A stretch of DNA of 64,000 nt from Paragonimus skrjabini miyazakii (taxonomy: Eukaryota > Platyhelminthes > Trematoda > Plagiorchiida > Troglotrematidae): assembly GCA_014338405.1 (NCBI GenBank), contig JTDE01000164.1, positions 272,201 through 336,200 on the forward strand, read 5' to 3'. The position numbers and the translations under genes are program-made. Below the pieces are notes generated by a model. The model had not been told where the DNA came from. It worked only from the letters and a program-made list of their open reading frames with translations, and searched no databases. Shown one piece after another: positions 13,401-26,409 of this stretch (its first letter is position 1; the number at the start of each line of letters is the position of its first letter).

Positions 13401-14640
13401 ACTAAATGAGATAGCGCAGTAGGAGAAGAGTGAGTGGTAGTATGATTTCGCTCATCCACAGTAAAGTATGCAACAGATAGTGCGACCTGGTTTGTGCTGC
13501 GAGACGGCTGATTCAGTTATGAAAGCACTGCAGTTGTGAATTTTCACGGTTTTCGTGGGCAGAGATACACGTAGACATAGACCGAGGAACGGTTATGGTT
13601 TTGAACCAAAGGTTTTGGCCCAAAAGCCGGAACCTCAAGACAATCTGTGTATGGCACTGTAGTAGAACTCACACCAATTGCCTCATGAGCCTATGTCAGC
13701 TCCCTCCTATCATCCAACCTGGAGAATGTGGTTCATAAGACTCTTGCCTAATGACCTACATGACATCAATGACTCAAATGTATCGCTGCAATGATGACAA
13801 GCGGTCACCCTGTGCTTTTCACACTAATACTCAACAGTTTATTTGGAAGATGGATGATAATTTCTGTTTTACAATTGTTTATTACAAAAAGATTCAACCT
13901 TCCTCCTATTGTATATTTTAGCGTCACCATTTAACTTAGCACCAGACAAGGAGCTTTTTTCAGCTGAACTTTTAGAAATAATTTTTGATGACATTCTTAG
14001 CCTGTGTCCCTTTGGATTATTCTATGACAGGCTGCATCCGTGAATACAATCACGAAAAAAATTGCATTTTTCATACTGGCAACTAGGCGTCTGAAAACTA
14101 TTCTCACGGGTCCCTTAAAGACACTCATTTTCCACGGTTTCTAGGTGACGTCACTTGAATGAAGAATACCCTTCAATGATACAAACAAATTTCAACCAGA
14201 TAAGGTGAATGACAATCGAAAAACGTTAGTGAACAAAATATAAATAAAATTCCGTAACATCTTCACAGTCATGTTGTCGATGAGGCAACTTCAAACTTAC
14301 TAGTTTCACGAGAATTTCAGCTGCTGCACGTGTATATAATATTGAACTATTGACTAGTACTGAGATTTATAGAGCCAACAACTAACTAAATGATTCGCGT
14401 TGCCGCTGAAACCTTTTTTGGCAACCGTCTAATCACTGCACTGAGGAGGACGCGTTTCAGCTGACAAGTATACGGAAAGAACTGAACAACAGTAAGCATC
14501 ACTTGACCATCCTGAATTTTGGTTCTGGCTGGGGATAATTGTTCAACAAACAACTGAAAAATATTGTATTGAAAAATAAACTCGTTTTCAACTTCAGGCA
14601 AAAAGGCATTCCACTTATATGAAAAGTCATACAGGGGATA
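10458..14640. other. Probable intron, no gene recognised
   Basis: About 4.2 kb between the exon at 10359 and the Penelope-like element. I found no phase-1 exon with matching borders. A donor-like AAAAG/gtaaga at about 12010 has no open frame leading to it. No RNA gene or named repeat seen. Confidence 0.45.
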
Positions 14641-14681
14641 CATTAATGGGGTAAACGGAGAACGGTTGGTAACTGAGGTCA
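14641..14681 (-). repeat. Left inverted repeat of the Penelope-like element
   Basis: Begins CATTAATGGGGTAAACGG and ends GAGGTCA. Its reverse complement matches 16825-16865 with about five differences in 41 nt by eye. A third copy occurs at 57262-57294. Confidence 0.75.
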
Positions 14682-16824
14682 GTCAAGTCAATCAGCAGTT
14701 GTCTAATTTGGAAGCCTATTCTGCGTAGGTTGTAATGCAGCGGGATGAAAAAAGATTCGACATACTACTCAAACAGATCAATCCAACTAAGCCTTCCTCG
14801 TAGTTTCTAAATAATCCTAAACGACACGTCCACAATTTTTCTTTTTTGAATCTGAACAAAGTATTACTTGAAGTACTATCACTAAGCCCTAAGTTTTGCT
14901 GTCCACAACACAAAACTAAGCAATCGGATTTAGAGGTGTGGTTTGAGAATTTGTAAACACAGTTGTCTGACCTAGATCCTATTTAGACGATAGATGGGGA
15001 GCAAGTGAAATCTACACTAACGAATTCTTGTTATCAGTACTTACGCTGTAGTCTGGCCTCAAAACAACTTCACACGAGATAACGTTTCGCAACGATGAAA
15101 AACTTGAGGGAAAGAAAGAACAATTTAACTTCGAAGCATGATGTAGGCACTGGTATCGTGTTACTTAACAAAGCGGATTGTACTAACATAATGAACATTA
15201 TATTAGAAAATCAGACCAGGTTTCAGAAAACGGATAATGAAAAAGATAAATCCTTTGAGATCGGGAAGGTGTTTAGTATAGGGTGGGAGTATCGATTCGG
15301 CTACAATGGAAAAACATTTGACCTACTGCTACTATGATTTCCTGACTTTACGGGTTACCTAAAATTCACATGGTTGGAGAATCACTAAGATTAATTTTGG
15401 ACATGTGAAACTCTTCATACCATTCAATGGCCAAGTGGTCGTCACAAATACTAGACCCCGTCAAACGGAAACTTTCGACGCACAGCCTATGCGGCTTCTT
15501 TGATCTAGCAAATGCAATCAAAGATATCAGTTTAACTTGGAATCCAATGTTTTCCCTCGACGTTGCACTCATTTTAACCAACTTCCCGCTAAAGGATACC
15601 ATATATTACCTGTGATTAAATCACGAGTGGTGACAGATATTCAGACACCATCGATCAAATTCAAGCAGTTACTTTATTTGTGCACTTACAACGTACAGTT
15701 TTGTTTTAACGAAAGAACATATCGGCAAAATGACGGCGTCACGATAGGATCGTCGTTGGGACCGTTGTTTGCAGACATTTTCGTGGCGAAATTGGAAATT
15801 GAATAGCTGAGCTCAGCGGTAGGTCAATGAAATTTTTCCAAGTACGTTGACGACATCTTTTGCGTACTCGATAACAACGTAAATCCAATGGACATCTTGG
15901 CCAGATTCAACACTGCACACTAAAATTTGCCATTTTCGTTGAGGACCGAAGTGTATAGCCAATTGAGGTTTCTGAATGTATGCTTACGTCACCGCGTTGA
16001 TGGCTCAATTCAGCGGTGTGATACACAGAAATAATACACTGAATGGTCAGTAAATTCATATCAATAGTGTTGTATCACTCGACCTGAAAAGAAATCTAAC
16101 TAACTGTTTGACGGTCATGACCGGAATAATTTGCACGGTGATGCCATTGATCAAGAACTGGCATTCATACGTTCAATATATAAAATTGTTCGTATACAGA
16201 ATCGTGCAACAGCGGAGTGAAAAAGACCAGCTGCACCTGGCGGAAAAGAGAACTGTATACATCGAGTCACCCTCCTAGGGCGATATGCTAGTCGAAACTC
16301 TCACGTGTAGTTTCACAGGTGCAGTTGATACAACGTTTTGCGTCGTTAAATTACCTGTCCACTTTACGTCCAATCCGGTTCTGTGCCCAGGTCTAAAAGA
16401 TAAATTGTCTGTTTCTTCAGTCTCTTGTTGTGTACTCATTCACTTGTTCCTGTGGAACTAGTTATGCTGGCCACCCGGCCAGACGCTTGTCTAAATGAAT
16501 CCGGGAACACCACTTAACTTATCTAAACAGTGGAATAACAAAATCTGTTAACAGTACCATACCGTCACACTTGGTGAATTCAATTCACTCCGTCAGTGTG
16601 ACGGACGAATTTAGTCTAACCTACCGAATTAGGGTCACTCAATCGAGGGCAATGGAGTGTAAGATTCTATCCACAGTTGAACCTATTGGAATTCGTCTGT
16701 AAAACCCACCCTTGTGCGTCCAGAAACGCTTTGTTCAGGCTTTCGATCTGTCTTGGCCAACCCACCACTCTGTTAGCTTGTCAAGACCCAATATTCAACT
16801 GCGTCATTTTGACATCTATTTGGC

Positions 16825-16865
16825 TGACCTCATTAACCACCCGTTCACCGTTTACCTCATTAATG
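16825..16865 (+). repeat. Right inverted repeat of the Penelope-like element
   Basis: Begins TGACCTCATTAACCACCCG and ends TTAATG, just beyond the GIY-YIG relic. It is the inverted partner of 14641-14681. Terminal repeats in direct or inverted arrangement are known for PLEs. Confidence 0.75.
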
Positions 16866-16900
16866 AATCCTCTGTAAAAAATTTGATATCAGTATGATGT

Positions 16901-19597
16901 ATTTATCCTGATGACGAAAAGGAGCTTGTTCACCATACAGTATTTTTCATGGACAATTTGGGAATTTTCACGCCACTCAACTAGTTGAAAGAAGTTTTCA
17001 TTCCAGAGAACCAAACTGGTTGTCTTGTATTAGTACTTCAATCACCAAATTGCAGTTTTAAGTAGAAGGCGTTCTGGTAGTAGAGTTTAATCGGTTCCAA
17101 TTTCACAGAAATTCCTGTGATTCATCTTTATAAGAAGTTATAGACTATTACACCATAGACAACTCTGTGTCATCGATACGTGAATGCTGTATCCATATGT
17201 CAGCTGTATTCAACCAGATTCTCAACTCAATATGACTGGTTAGCCTGTAGCCTTTCTGGAAGGTTTCGAAAAGTCACAATCAGATGGCAGTGTCGAAATA
17301 ACTATTGACAAATTGGTATGGATTATTAACTAAACTGCAATGGGTGCATGCTAATCAGACTTGTACGTACTACAGTCAAAACGTAAGAGTCTGGGTTGTT
17401 GTTTTGGGGCTTCACTGGACAGTAGGCTATTTTATACATAAGGATGTCACGAGTAAGACAAGATTTAAGAACACACGTCATTTTGATGTGGTGCCACGCA
17501 GTTTAGCCAAGTTAGGGAACACCAGTACAGTAGAGTACAATTAAGAGACAACTTTGGCAGCGTACCGCTAAGGAGATGGAACGGATGGGTTGGAAGGACG
17601 AGGTGGTCACCAAGACGTTTATCACAGGGGATATGTGGAATAAAACGTTCGTCAATGACACTAGAATGATGTGCAATGATCGAAGTCAGCAGTACACACG
17701 GATTTTCACTCTTATGAAGAAAACACTTCAAACAATGGTATGGATCGCTTCATAGAACTTCCTGCCGCACGTGCACACTTATGTTCAACGGCTCGAGCAT
17801 CACTGTTAACATAGCACGACCCGGATTGTAACGTAGAGTCCGTCCGAACTGCGGCAATGTAAACGTAATGTGAATTTACAAGAAATTTGTTCCGTTTTCA
17901 TGCTTGAGCATTGCTTTGAGGAAATATTCTATCTGGCTATAGGCATCCATAAGCCGAGCTACCAACTTGCCTATGACGAATTAAAATCATTCCTAACGGA
18001 ATCCCAACACTCTTTAAATAGTAACTTAAGCCCAAATGTGTTAGTCAGGTGGTGAGGCATTCGGAAAAGACTATCGGTATCCACTTCTCAACCGTGTTAT
18101 CGGACTACGGACAACTGCAGTATGATCTTCTTAGCTCGATCCATCTAACGTTTCAACCTACTATAGGCTGCCATGTCTGCTCATACACTGCCAGATACAC
18201 TGGGTCGTATAGTGTTCATATTCATACTTACATTCACTGTCATTAGTGTTTTTTTAAAAAATAACGGATTTGCTTGGTGCGTTGTTTGTTATCATACTAA
18301 GTTTGTGCAATTACACAGGCACCAGTGCGACCAAACAGCATATTTACAGCTGACCGAGAGTTCGCCTTCCCGTCATGATAAGAGGATATGGTAATAACCA
18401 ACTTAGTGCTCCACTTTGAAGAAAACCGCTCAAAACGTCCGTCTGATTGTGGAAACTGGGTTCCATTTTGACTGATGTTTAATTAAAATAGACCATATCT
18501 ACTTAAACATTTTATAATACGGTAGACTATATTCATTTTCTGGACGTGTAAATCTGTTTCCTCGACCATTTTTTCGGCAAGAAATAATAACCAAACTCCA
18601 CTTCGACCTTCGATCGCATGAGTGAAGGATGGAATCTTGAAATCACAGCGATATCCAACCTACACATTATCTGGTTTGTTAAATGAGCTTAAAATTCACG
18701 ATGAAAACTTAAGGTTGCTTAACTTCGACAGATTGTAGATTTTCGGTTGTCACAAAATGACGCACTGTTCTACACTAGTCAGCTCATGACAACGTCTGTC
18801 GGAATTCCAACTCCGGTCATCGGATGAATATAACTTAGTTAACGACTCCAAAGGGAACGAAACTCTGCTGAGTTTGAAGCCTTTAACCAGTTGAGATTGG
18901 TGTTTGTGTTTCAGATCAGTCACACGTTTTATACTTCAACGATTCATTCGGCAACAATGTTCATCTCCGTTTACGAAAAACAGTTGCATTTTTTCAGAGG
19001 GTCTTGAGTACTGATACAGATCTGATTTTGAGTTGCATATCGTCGCTGGCCTGCATAAAGTACATACCCACTGGGTCATACCTAACATATTTTTGTCCAG
19101 ACGTGCTTGGAAATCATGTCCCATCGCACCGAAGTTGACACAATCAGAACATTCCACGATGCAGAGAGATGGGATTAATCCACAATTATTTCTTTCTGCT
19201 AAACGTGTCCTTCATTTGAAGTCAGTTTCATTTATCCTGATGTTGACTCTAATTCCACAACCAACTCTCTACGTCTGCAGACTTACTGTTTGGAATGGCT
19301 GAAACGCTATGTGTTACAATAACCGCTGTCATTCTCTTTGTATGCCCTAGGAACCCACCTGTAGTTGGATGATCAAACTGCTGTCCTGATACACGTACAT
19401 TCATCTCCAGTGGTATGAACCGGTGTTATTCTATGCATGTACTGCACCCTGAACATCACGCACTCACCAGTATGAACTCTCTGTTAATTAAGTAAGAATA
19501 AACTTAGTGCATACGCACGTTGGTTTCACTTGATCTAAACAATGTATATTTCCTTCTTGATGAACTCGATTGTTGCCATTGTTACTGTTACTGCCAG
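16901..19597. other. Probable intron, no gene recognised
   Basis: Nothing recognisable downstream of the Penelope-like element until the exon at 19598. The first 100-200 nt may be PLE 3' non-coding sequence, because the segment after the inverted repeat (to about 16960) is faintly shared with 57330-57400. Confidence 0.45.
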
Positions 19598-19696
19598 TCA
19601 AACGCGACCCCATAGTGGGCACCGGTGAATTCGGAAGAGAATGGGATCCAATTTATAAATATGACGGAAGGCCTCGTAGGAACTACTACATTCCAG
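19598..19696 (+). CDS. Candidate exon, 99 nt, R-D-P-I repeat unit
   Basis: Second exon of the repeat type seen at 10359, with exactly the same length (99 nt) and the same phases (1 at both ends). The acceptor is a T/C-rich tract ending ctgccag and the donor is ATTCCAG followed by gtgagc. It reads KRDPIVGTGEFGREWDPIY followed by KYDGRPRRNYYIP. Against the 10359 exon, R-D-P-I, G, F-G, E, D and G-R-P coincide in a gapless alignment. The 1-nt overhang of the previous exon plus TC would give a GTC valine. It is rich in aromatic and basic residues and has no membrane segment. Its function is not recognised. The conserved borders and length make a chance open frame unlikely. Confidence 0.75.
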
Positions 19697-20102
19697 GTGA
19701 GCCTCAGTCGTTCTCTGGTCCCATATGGGCACTACGCTTGATAATTATCTGAACGTAAAATTTTGACAGTTTGTGATCAGGATATCAATTTGTCAAGGGG
19801 CTTTTGGTAACCAATCGTGTCCACCTCGATGTCAAATGGTACTACAGTTCCAACAGAGTGATGTCCAGATATTGGTTACTTTCACCGATGCTTCATCCCG
19901 GCCTTTGCCTTCGGATGGACTTTCTAGACAAATTCTTTCGAAATGAAGCATTGTTCTCGAGTCCTGCTTTAGTTGAGCTTGCAAGAAATGCATATGTCCG
20001 ACTTGCATCTAGTTGAATCTCCAGATGCTCATCAGTAATCGAAACACATCGCTCACCAGACCCAAAGAACTCAGATATTTCCAATCAGCTCGGAAATATT
20101 AA
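19697..20102. other. Intronic, nothing recognised
   Basis: Open frames occur on both strands at about 19800-20080, but neither has usable splice borders or a recognisable motif. Confidence 0.4.
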
Positions 20103-20412
20103 CCGATGGGCTATCGATTGGAGTTAAAAGACATTAGCTGCGTTTCTTTTCGGGATTATTGGTTAAGCCAATCATTGCTCATAAACAAAAGTTGAGCTTT
20201 CAGATATGATACTTCGGTTGAACCTAGCGGGAGATCATTAGAATGGTGGTCAACACGGTTGCTTCATGAAAGCGTAGTCAAAGTTGTGGTCCTGGTTGTG
20301 ATAAGAATACGCATTATTGGCAAATCCTGACACAAGTGAAACTCGAGTCTAGTGCTTCTTCTCAAAAGAGGTTGGCTAGAATGTCTGTTGGAATGCAAAG
20401 ATTGCAAGTACT
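20103..20412 (+). mobile_element. Hammerhead SINE-like element, diverged copy 2
   Basis: Aligns by eye to the body of the copies at 8.9 and 28.4 kb, starting at ATCGATTGGAGTTAAAAGAC. It continues through GGTGGTCAACACGGTTGC and ATGAAAGCGTAGTC and ends with GAAACTCGAGTCTAGTGCTT. The Pol III A-box-like block is decayed and the hammerhead core is degraded: CTGACACAAGTGAAAC retains CTGA and GAAAC, but the stem-II segment is shortened. No clear inverted left arm is seen. Confidence 0.7.
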
Positions 20413-20949
20413 GTACAACTTGTAGTTTTAAATTCATAGTACATAATATGCACAAGTTTCAGACACCGGTTATATTTCCTACACCGTCACTTATCTAATT
20501 CGATTCGTTTACTACAATTACTGAGTTAGTCGATAATTAAGGTTACAAAGTACAGCACACTGGCAACATTGCAACAGGATACTCAACAGTTTCGCTCTCA
20601 AAATACCATGTGACGATGCTAGCTGACACAGTAATGACGTTTTTCATATTTCACTATGATATGATGTGTTGAATCATTTATACAACACTTGTGCTCATTA
20701 GGCTACTGTCTTTAACTGGCCACGTCCTAACTGTAAACTTGATGCGATTACACGAACCGAAAATTCCAGTATCAACGAACTGTTATTGGCATTGTACCAT
20801 CGTGGGCAGAAAAACTGAAAATCATAAAAACGGTATTTGGTACCCACAACGCTGATCTGCTTCAGTTTAGTACACTGACATAATACATCTGAAAGTATTT
20901 TCTAATTAACACGATTATACAAGCGAAACTAAACATGACTACTCCGTTA
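20413..20949. other. Intronic, nothing recognised
   Basis: No exon, RNA gene or repeat recognised. Confidence 0.4.
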
Positions 20950-21400
20950 CATCATAATCATAACAGTCATGAGCCTGACCAAAACGTACTGTGGCTCGGG
21001 CCGCCGCTCACCCCAACACTGAAGTGGAATATCCTGGAAGAAAACGTTACTAACAAAGTTGAACATTAATAAAAGAAGACTAAGCGGAAGAATTAGAAAT
21101 GATATGGATACAGGCACGCCATTGACTGTGACACACAGCCATCTCGGATAGCGTCTCTAACCAGCGGTTTGAGTGATCACGGGGACCCCATCCAGACAGG
21201 CGACACCTACCCACTTTGCTCAATGGAGCAGTCAAGGTCTTCATATTTCGTGACCACGTTGTTGGTTGACCACCATGCAGTTTTACCCAACTGCTGGTGG
21301 CCTCAGTATATAATGCCCGGTACGGTAAACGATCAGATGACATACGGATTACGTTACAAATCAGACACAAATGCCAAATATTTGGAGCGATCAAAATTTC
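20950..21400 (-). mobile_element. 5'-truncated RTE-type retrotransposon tail
   Basis: Minus-strand copy of only the last ~110 codons and the 3' tail of the element at 44366-48263. The protein reads MSSDRLPYRALYTEA, HGGQPTTWSRNMKTLTAPLS, GWGPRDHSNRWLETLSEM and SQWRACIH, all shared with the C-terminus of the 48 kb copy. It is followed by the same untranslated sequence and a short ATGATT-type tail (20950-20964 on the plus strand). 5' truncation is the usual result of incomplete reverse transcription. The two copies differ by scattered substitutions, so they are separate old insertions of one family. Confidence 0.9.
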
Positions 21401-22932
21401 GTGTTTCATTCGCATTTTTCCTGATTCGCTTAGTGTGTAGATGTTGAGTCACACTGTTATGACTAAAAGTTCAAAAACTGTCGAAACTGGCTTCATAGCA
21501 TTGTTTATAGCCATGTAGAAGGGTAGTATTGCATTCGTATTCTTTCCTCGTCATTCTTCAGTGCACAATATAGAAAAAAGATCGGCAAAACCTACTGCAA
21601 TTTATGGGAATCCTACTTTAGACTGCTTGAACACGTTCCTTTCCACGGACAAAACGATGCTCATCAGTTCACACTGATTTAAGGTGTCAACACTTGACGC
21701 ACATTCGTCAGCAAGACTGGTCTCGACCAATAGGTCAGGCACATGCAACCTACCCGACATACCTGTGACAATTAATGACAAGAAATTCATAGGGAGCAAC
21801 TGGTAGCGGAAAAAATTGGCACTTCTGAAGCATTCTTTTCATTTAGCACCTTCAATCCTCAGCCAATGTGAACTACCTCATTATGCTGGGACTGATTTCC
21901 TAGGCCAATCATTTGTGAACATTCAGAATCGACTGTATTATTTAGATCAGTATTCAAGTGCTCGTCCCGAAACTCGTATATCCACAACATTCCTGTCGAA
22001 GACTACATGCAATCTTAAGTAGCGTAACATTTTCAATGGTTTACCTGCTTGATACATATTGCAATCACTCAACTCGAGTCAAAGACGATGTACAGTCACG
22101 CAATGACGAAAACCAGCCAACTGCCAACGTACTCCGTGTTGGTGAATTCACCACAACACATCATTGCGCCTATATGCCTCCTAAATATTTTCAAAGCTGC
22201 GCTTTTTAGCAAGAATTCGCCATCAAGAGGGGAATACAAAACGACAACTGCGTTATTATCCGACGATTTTAACACTAAAGACAGATGCTCTCTGTGCGAT
22301 CTGTAGACAGGCCTGTGAACTGTGATATTGTGAACACCTATAACGGACTGATGCTTGGGGTATTAGTGATTTTATCACACATGAAGCGGAAGTCCTCCTA
22401 CAATATCTCACTAAAAGATCGGTCTACGACTGATCTAATCATCGGAAATACTTCTGAAAATACTTAGCAAACACTTTAATACACGTGAAGCTAAACTCCA
22501 AATTTAGACGTGTGATAATCTATTGGAAAATTCGATAAACTTCTGATAACAGATGGTGGTTTGGTTTAGCCATACAACATATGCGTCGTGCTATCCCTCA
22601 AACTAAGTTGCTCAGCTCTGCTCTCACTGATCCAAGACCCTTCGCCCTGTATAAAAATCGGTCATTTGATTATGCGAAACACGACCAACTAATGTGACAC
22701 GATTGCGTGTGCCAGGCCATCGATTATCTTTCGTAGACTGTAATGTCTTTCTCGAGACCATATCGTGGCTTCCCAAGCAGCAATGAACTTAAAGATCAGG
22801 ATTCTCCAGCCCTTACGTAACATTCTTTAACGAGTCTAATACACTAGAATTAACGACACGTGATCTGCTCATTAGATATGAGCAAAGATGCAGTAGTAAT
22901 CCATCTCTCTAACATGCTGTATTATCTGATAG
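21401..22932. other. Intronic, nothing recognised
   Basis: Overlapping open frames of 60-85 codons at 21816-22467 lack splice borders and conserved motifs. I treat them as chance. Confidence 0.4.
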
Positions 22933-23211
22933 CTGCAAAACCATAAACTAGACCCAGCAGTTCTCCCGTTCATTCTCGGCGCGACACTCTTAGAGGTGGC
23001 TAGTTATCGTTTTCTGGTTACCGCGTTAATTGGTGTTTACGCCTGTCTACTGGTTTCCGGTTACTATGGACATAAGTCTAATCCATTGTGGAGAATCACC
23101 TCCTGCAAACAGTTGATTAGGTGTAACGCACTAGATACTCGGGAATTATCCACACTGAAGATCGATACAAGAATTATTAGACATAAAGTCATGACTGCAT
23201 GGCGATCATAG
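22933..23211 (+). other. Open frame with a hydrophobic segment, doubtful gene
   Basis: An uninterrupted frame from just after a stop at 22932 to the stop at 23209-23211. It contains YRFLVTALIGVYACLLVSG, long enough for one membrane span or a signal-peptide core, then a hydrophilic stretch. There is no ATG before the hydrophobic part and no convincing acceptor. It could be an unrelated exon or chance; I cannot assign a function. Confidence 0.2.
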
Positions 23212-26019
23212 GCAAAAACATGACCGCATTAAGTGGATACTCCGTGAAATTTGGCCGAAATGCAAACTGCTTAATGGGTACTATCAAAAATAATGCGTAA
23301 TTCAAAAGCTCGTTCACCTAGAATGGTGAAGCGTTCATAAATTACGGGGTTTAGCTGAATTGAACGCTATAATACTGCTCGAGGTTTATACCTAATGAGA
23401 GAATAGTGTACTCCAAAGGTATATCTGTGGTTACGGTTAAGTTGAGTCCGTTTTGAAACAAAAACAATGAAGAATATCGTCCGACCCAAGCAGTTGCATC
23501 CAAGATATTTTTGACCTGGTGGACCAAACACTTTGATTATCACCATCCCACTTGCTAGTTCTCGAAAATAACCGCTAAATAAACTGCTTTTCGGTCACTG
23601 TCTAATCAGTCAAAGCCTGACCAAGTACGACACATTCAACTAACAGTAAAACCAGGAACCGATAGACATAGAAGTGGTTCAAGATGCTTATACGGAAAAT
23701 TTGTGACATACCGGACATCCGTAGTCACTAGTAATTGGCCAATCCCACTCTCTCTAAGCGCTAGTAGTTGCATTCTATGCAAATTTCTGTTAAGGTATTC
23801 AGTTAAAACCTCCAGCGTCTATGAATCCCCAAGGCGGTTGAGGTAATAACTCAATGTTATGCCATGGATACTGAGGTCAGTTGTAGAGTTTTGGTCAACG
23901 CAAATAATCATGCTGAACCACGTACGATGTGCGTTGTACTCTGTAACACTGCGTGAACAATGTTGTATACTACTCAGTAGCGCTATCTAAAAGTATGATA
24001 CCAGATGTCAGTACAGTTGAAAGGAGAGGAACCATATGAAGCCACAAGAAAGCATAGGCGAGCAGCTACCAACTCAGTGAATGGATAGGATCAGCATGTT
24101 TGAATGAGGATGAAAAATTCACTAGTTCATTGGAACAGGTGTCGATAGTCAGAACTCAAGAGGAAATTCTGACCCAAGTAAAAAGGTCCTTATATATCAA
24201 TTACTTGACGGTGTCCAGTATGCGAGACTCAGCAGAAAACTAGCATTTACCAGCAGCGAATTAACAGAGTTTAACAGCAGGCCTGAAAAGCGAATGGGAT
24301 CAGAATGTCTATTATAGGATTCAACACTGTGCTGGTCAGAAAGAATACTTCCGTAGAAAAAAATAAACCAGAGAGCCTTAGAAAAACAATGTTTTAAGCT
24401 ACTTAGCGGTGATAATGTGTGTGACAGAAAGCAGAGCTAACTGTATATGTGTTGAAATTGATTTCCATCACAAGCACGTAGAAGAGTAGAAATCAAAAAA
24501 TACGTTTGAAAACGTGTGTGCATTTTGCGTGAAAAAAACCTAACGAAAAAATTAATGACGACCGCGCAGCTGAGTCATTCACATAAAATAGTTTGCACAG
24601 TTGTTTCAAAGCACTGTCACATTTCTTTCAGTTTGTGTTCCGTTACAAATATCTTCACAGACCAGTCATCTTTCATGGGCAAAACACCGGGGACATGACG
24701 AAGAACTAAGTGCCGTAAGCTAAGTTACCTATACGGCGTAGTGAGTACTGACGCATGTCTTGTTTTTCACGTTTGTGGTTATCATAGCTGCTGGTAACAA
24801 ACTGTTTCTTGACGTCATCGTAGTGGCCGTCTGCATTAGGAAGACCGTAATTTATGAAAAAGATTCTCACATGAGCGCTGCTCACGCATGGTTGACTGAT
24901 ATCATACACCGAAGGGTCTGTTTTGTTCCGATGCTTGGGTGTTAAGTGTATTAGTAGTCGGGTATTCTGACGAACGATTCCATTGTGCCAATTTTCATTT
25001 TTGCCTTTGTGTTCTCTAAACTTCATTGATGTCTTCTTCACAATTTTTCATTTGACGACTCCGAAGGTTGCTTGCATCTCTCACGCGGAATGAAGGAATG
25101 CGATAACAGATCAACACTGGTTATGATACTGTTCAAGATTCCAAGCCTCCATGACTAGTTGATTGATTGATGATTTTTTCAAAGAAATTTCTCTACTCCT
25201 CATTGTAAACAAGAAGATTACCAAGGTCTAGTGAAAAAACGTTTGCAAAGTAGAGACGGCTTTCCCATGAATGTCAACTCAGATAATTGTCTTTGATCAA
25301 GTCAGTCATAGCACGCAGTTTGGCACTTTGAAAGGACACAAAATAGATTTCCAGTACACGAATGTTTGAAGTAAAAACTGTGATTCAAATCGTTTCAGTA
25401 GGGGGTCACAAGAAACATGTTTAGTTTCAGCAAGTAGCCAACAACCTGACAAAAAGGTTAACAATTTGTCCACAAAACCAAAGGATTTCGTAGTCATATT
25501 CAGACTTTGTTTCACTTTTGTTTATATATCACATACGGTGCTATTAATACGTATACTACTTTGTCATTGTAATGTCACACTGTGAAGCAAACAATAGCTC
25601 AATTTTGGTACTCACAACCATTGTCTGATATTCAAAAATTCCCTAGCACTTTGAAACTAAAATGTCAACATATAAATCAATAACACTAAAGAGAGTAACA
25701 CAAAAGCCGTTCGAGTAATATTAGATACATTTCCTTCCCTAACTTTACACAGCTCCAACCGATCCGATCACACATTCCTGTCCGGAAGAAAACGGTTCAA
25801 GAATATACCGTTCAATGAGACAATATAACGAACGCTGGAGTAAGTTCGAAAACTTGTTCCGTCCTCTCTCTTGGTTCTTTACAATGTGTGAATGTCCGCT
25901 AAACCGGAAGAATTCCACCATACATATCCATATCTATTCCATATATATCTCAACTTCCACTATCCTACTGAATCTTCATCCGGTTCTTCTTAAAGAAATC
26001 CCCATACTCAAGATTTGTC
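23212..26019. other. Intronic, nothing recognised
   Basis: About 2.8 kb without a recognisable exon, RNA gene or repeat. The 111-codon minus-strand frame at 24706-25041 shows no motif or splice borders. Confidence 0.4.
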
Positions 26020-26300
26020 CTTGCCAGGGTCGGTGATTATTGCATACCCATACCATGGCTGTGATTCGAATGCCAGTCACGCTTTTAAGTAACAACCGTG
26101 TTGCCCACTGCGTCAATGTCATCGCAATGGAAACGATTGAGTCATCAAATACAAACACAACCAGATTCATTCGTCCGTAGTGGTCACACCTGAACATCGC
26201 TGCCAGAAAAGACGGAGTAACTGTCATGTTAACTCCAACTGACCAGCTCACAAGTGAATTTTCTCTTCAAATTGAAATCACAGCAACCACTAAATCCGTT
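26020..26300 (-). mobile_element. Hammerhead SINE-like element, copy 3 (minus)
   Basis: The reverse complement reads GTGATTTCAATTTGAAG, GTTGGAGTTAACATGACAG, then TTGACGCAGTGGGCAACACGG (the A-box region), AAAGCGTGACTGGCATTCGA and CAGCCATGGTATGGGTATGC. These are the same blocks, in the same order, as in the plus-strand copies. The hammerhead core is not recognisable (ATAATCACCG where CTGACGAGG is expected). Confidence 0.65.
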
Positions 26301-26409
26301 GAGCGATATATTGATCATTGTTAGGTAGTATGGGACTTTTGGTTACTACCCACCGAACATCAATTACAAATACCTGCAGTTTTGCATTCTAGACTTTTCA
26401 ACAAATACC

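Larger units (their letters stand above)
14641..16900 (+). mobile_element. Penelope-like retroelement, decayed RT plus GIY-YIG endonuclease
   Basis: A Penelope-like element (PLE) with stops and frameshifts. Upstream traces (SLSPKFCCPQ near 14880) match the usual PLE N-terminal region. From 15095 it reads DVGTGIVLLNKADCTNIMN, the PLE RT fingerprint. 15427-15615 gives LAKWSSQILDPV and MFSLDVALILTNFPLKDTI (motif A). 15537-15806 gives GVTIGSSLGPLFADIF (motif B). 15843-15860 gives YVDDIF, an intact catalytic box. After more decay, 16430-16699 holds a GIY-YIG-type endonuclease: VYSFTCSCGTSYAGHPARRL, then an in-frame TGA, EHHLTYL and a conserved-looking VEPIGIR. RT plus C-terminal GIY-YIG is the defining PLE layout. 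Near-identical inverted 41-nt repeats flank the body (14641-14681 and 16825-16865). Confidence 0.88.

Noticed and set aside
24706..25041. Minus-strand frame of 111 codons
   Set aside because: No start context, motif or splice borders; the plus strand is also open for 61 codons here. Looks like chance.
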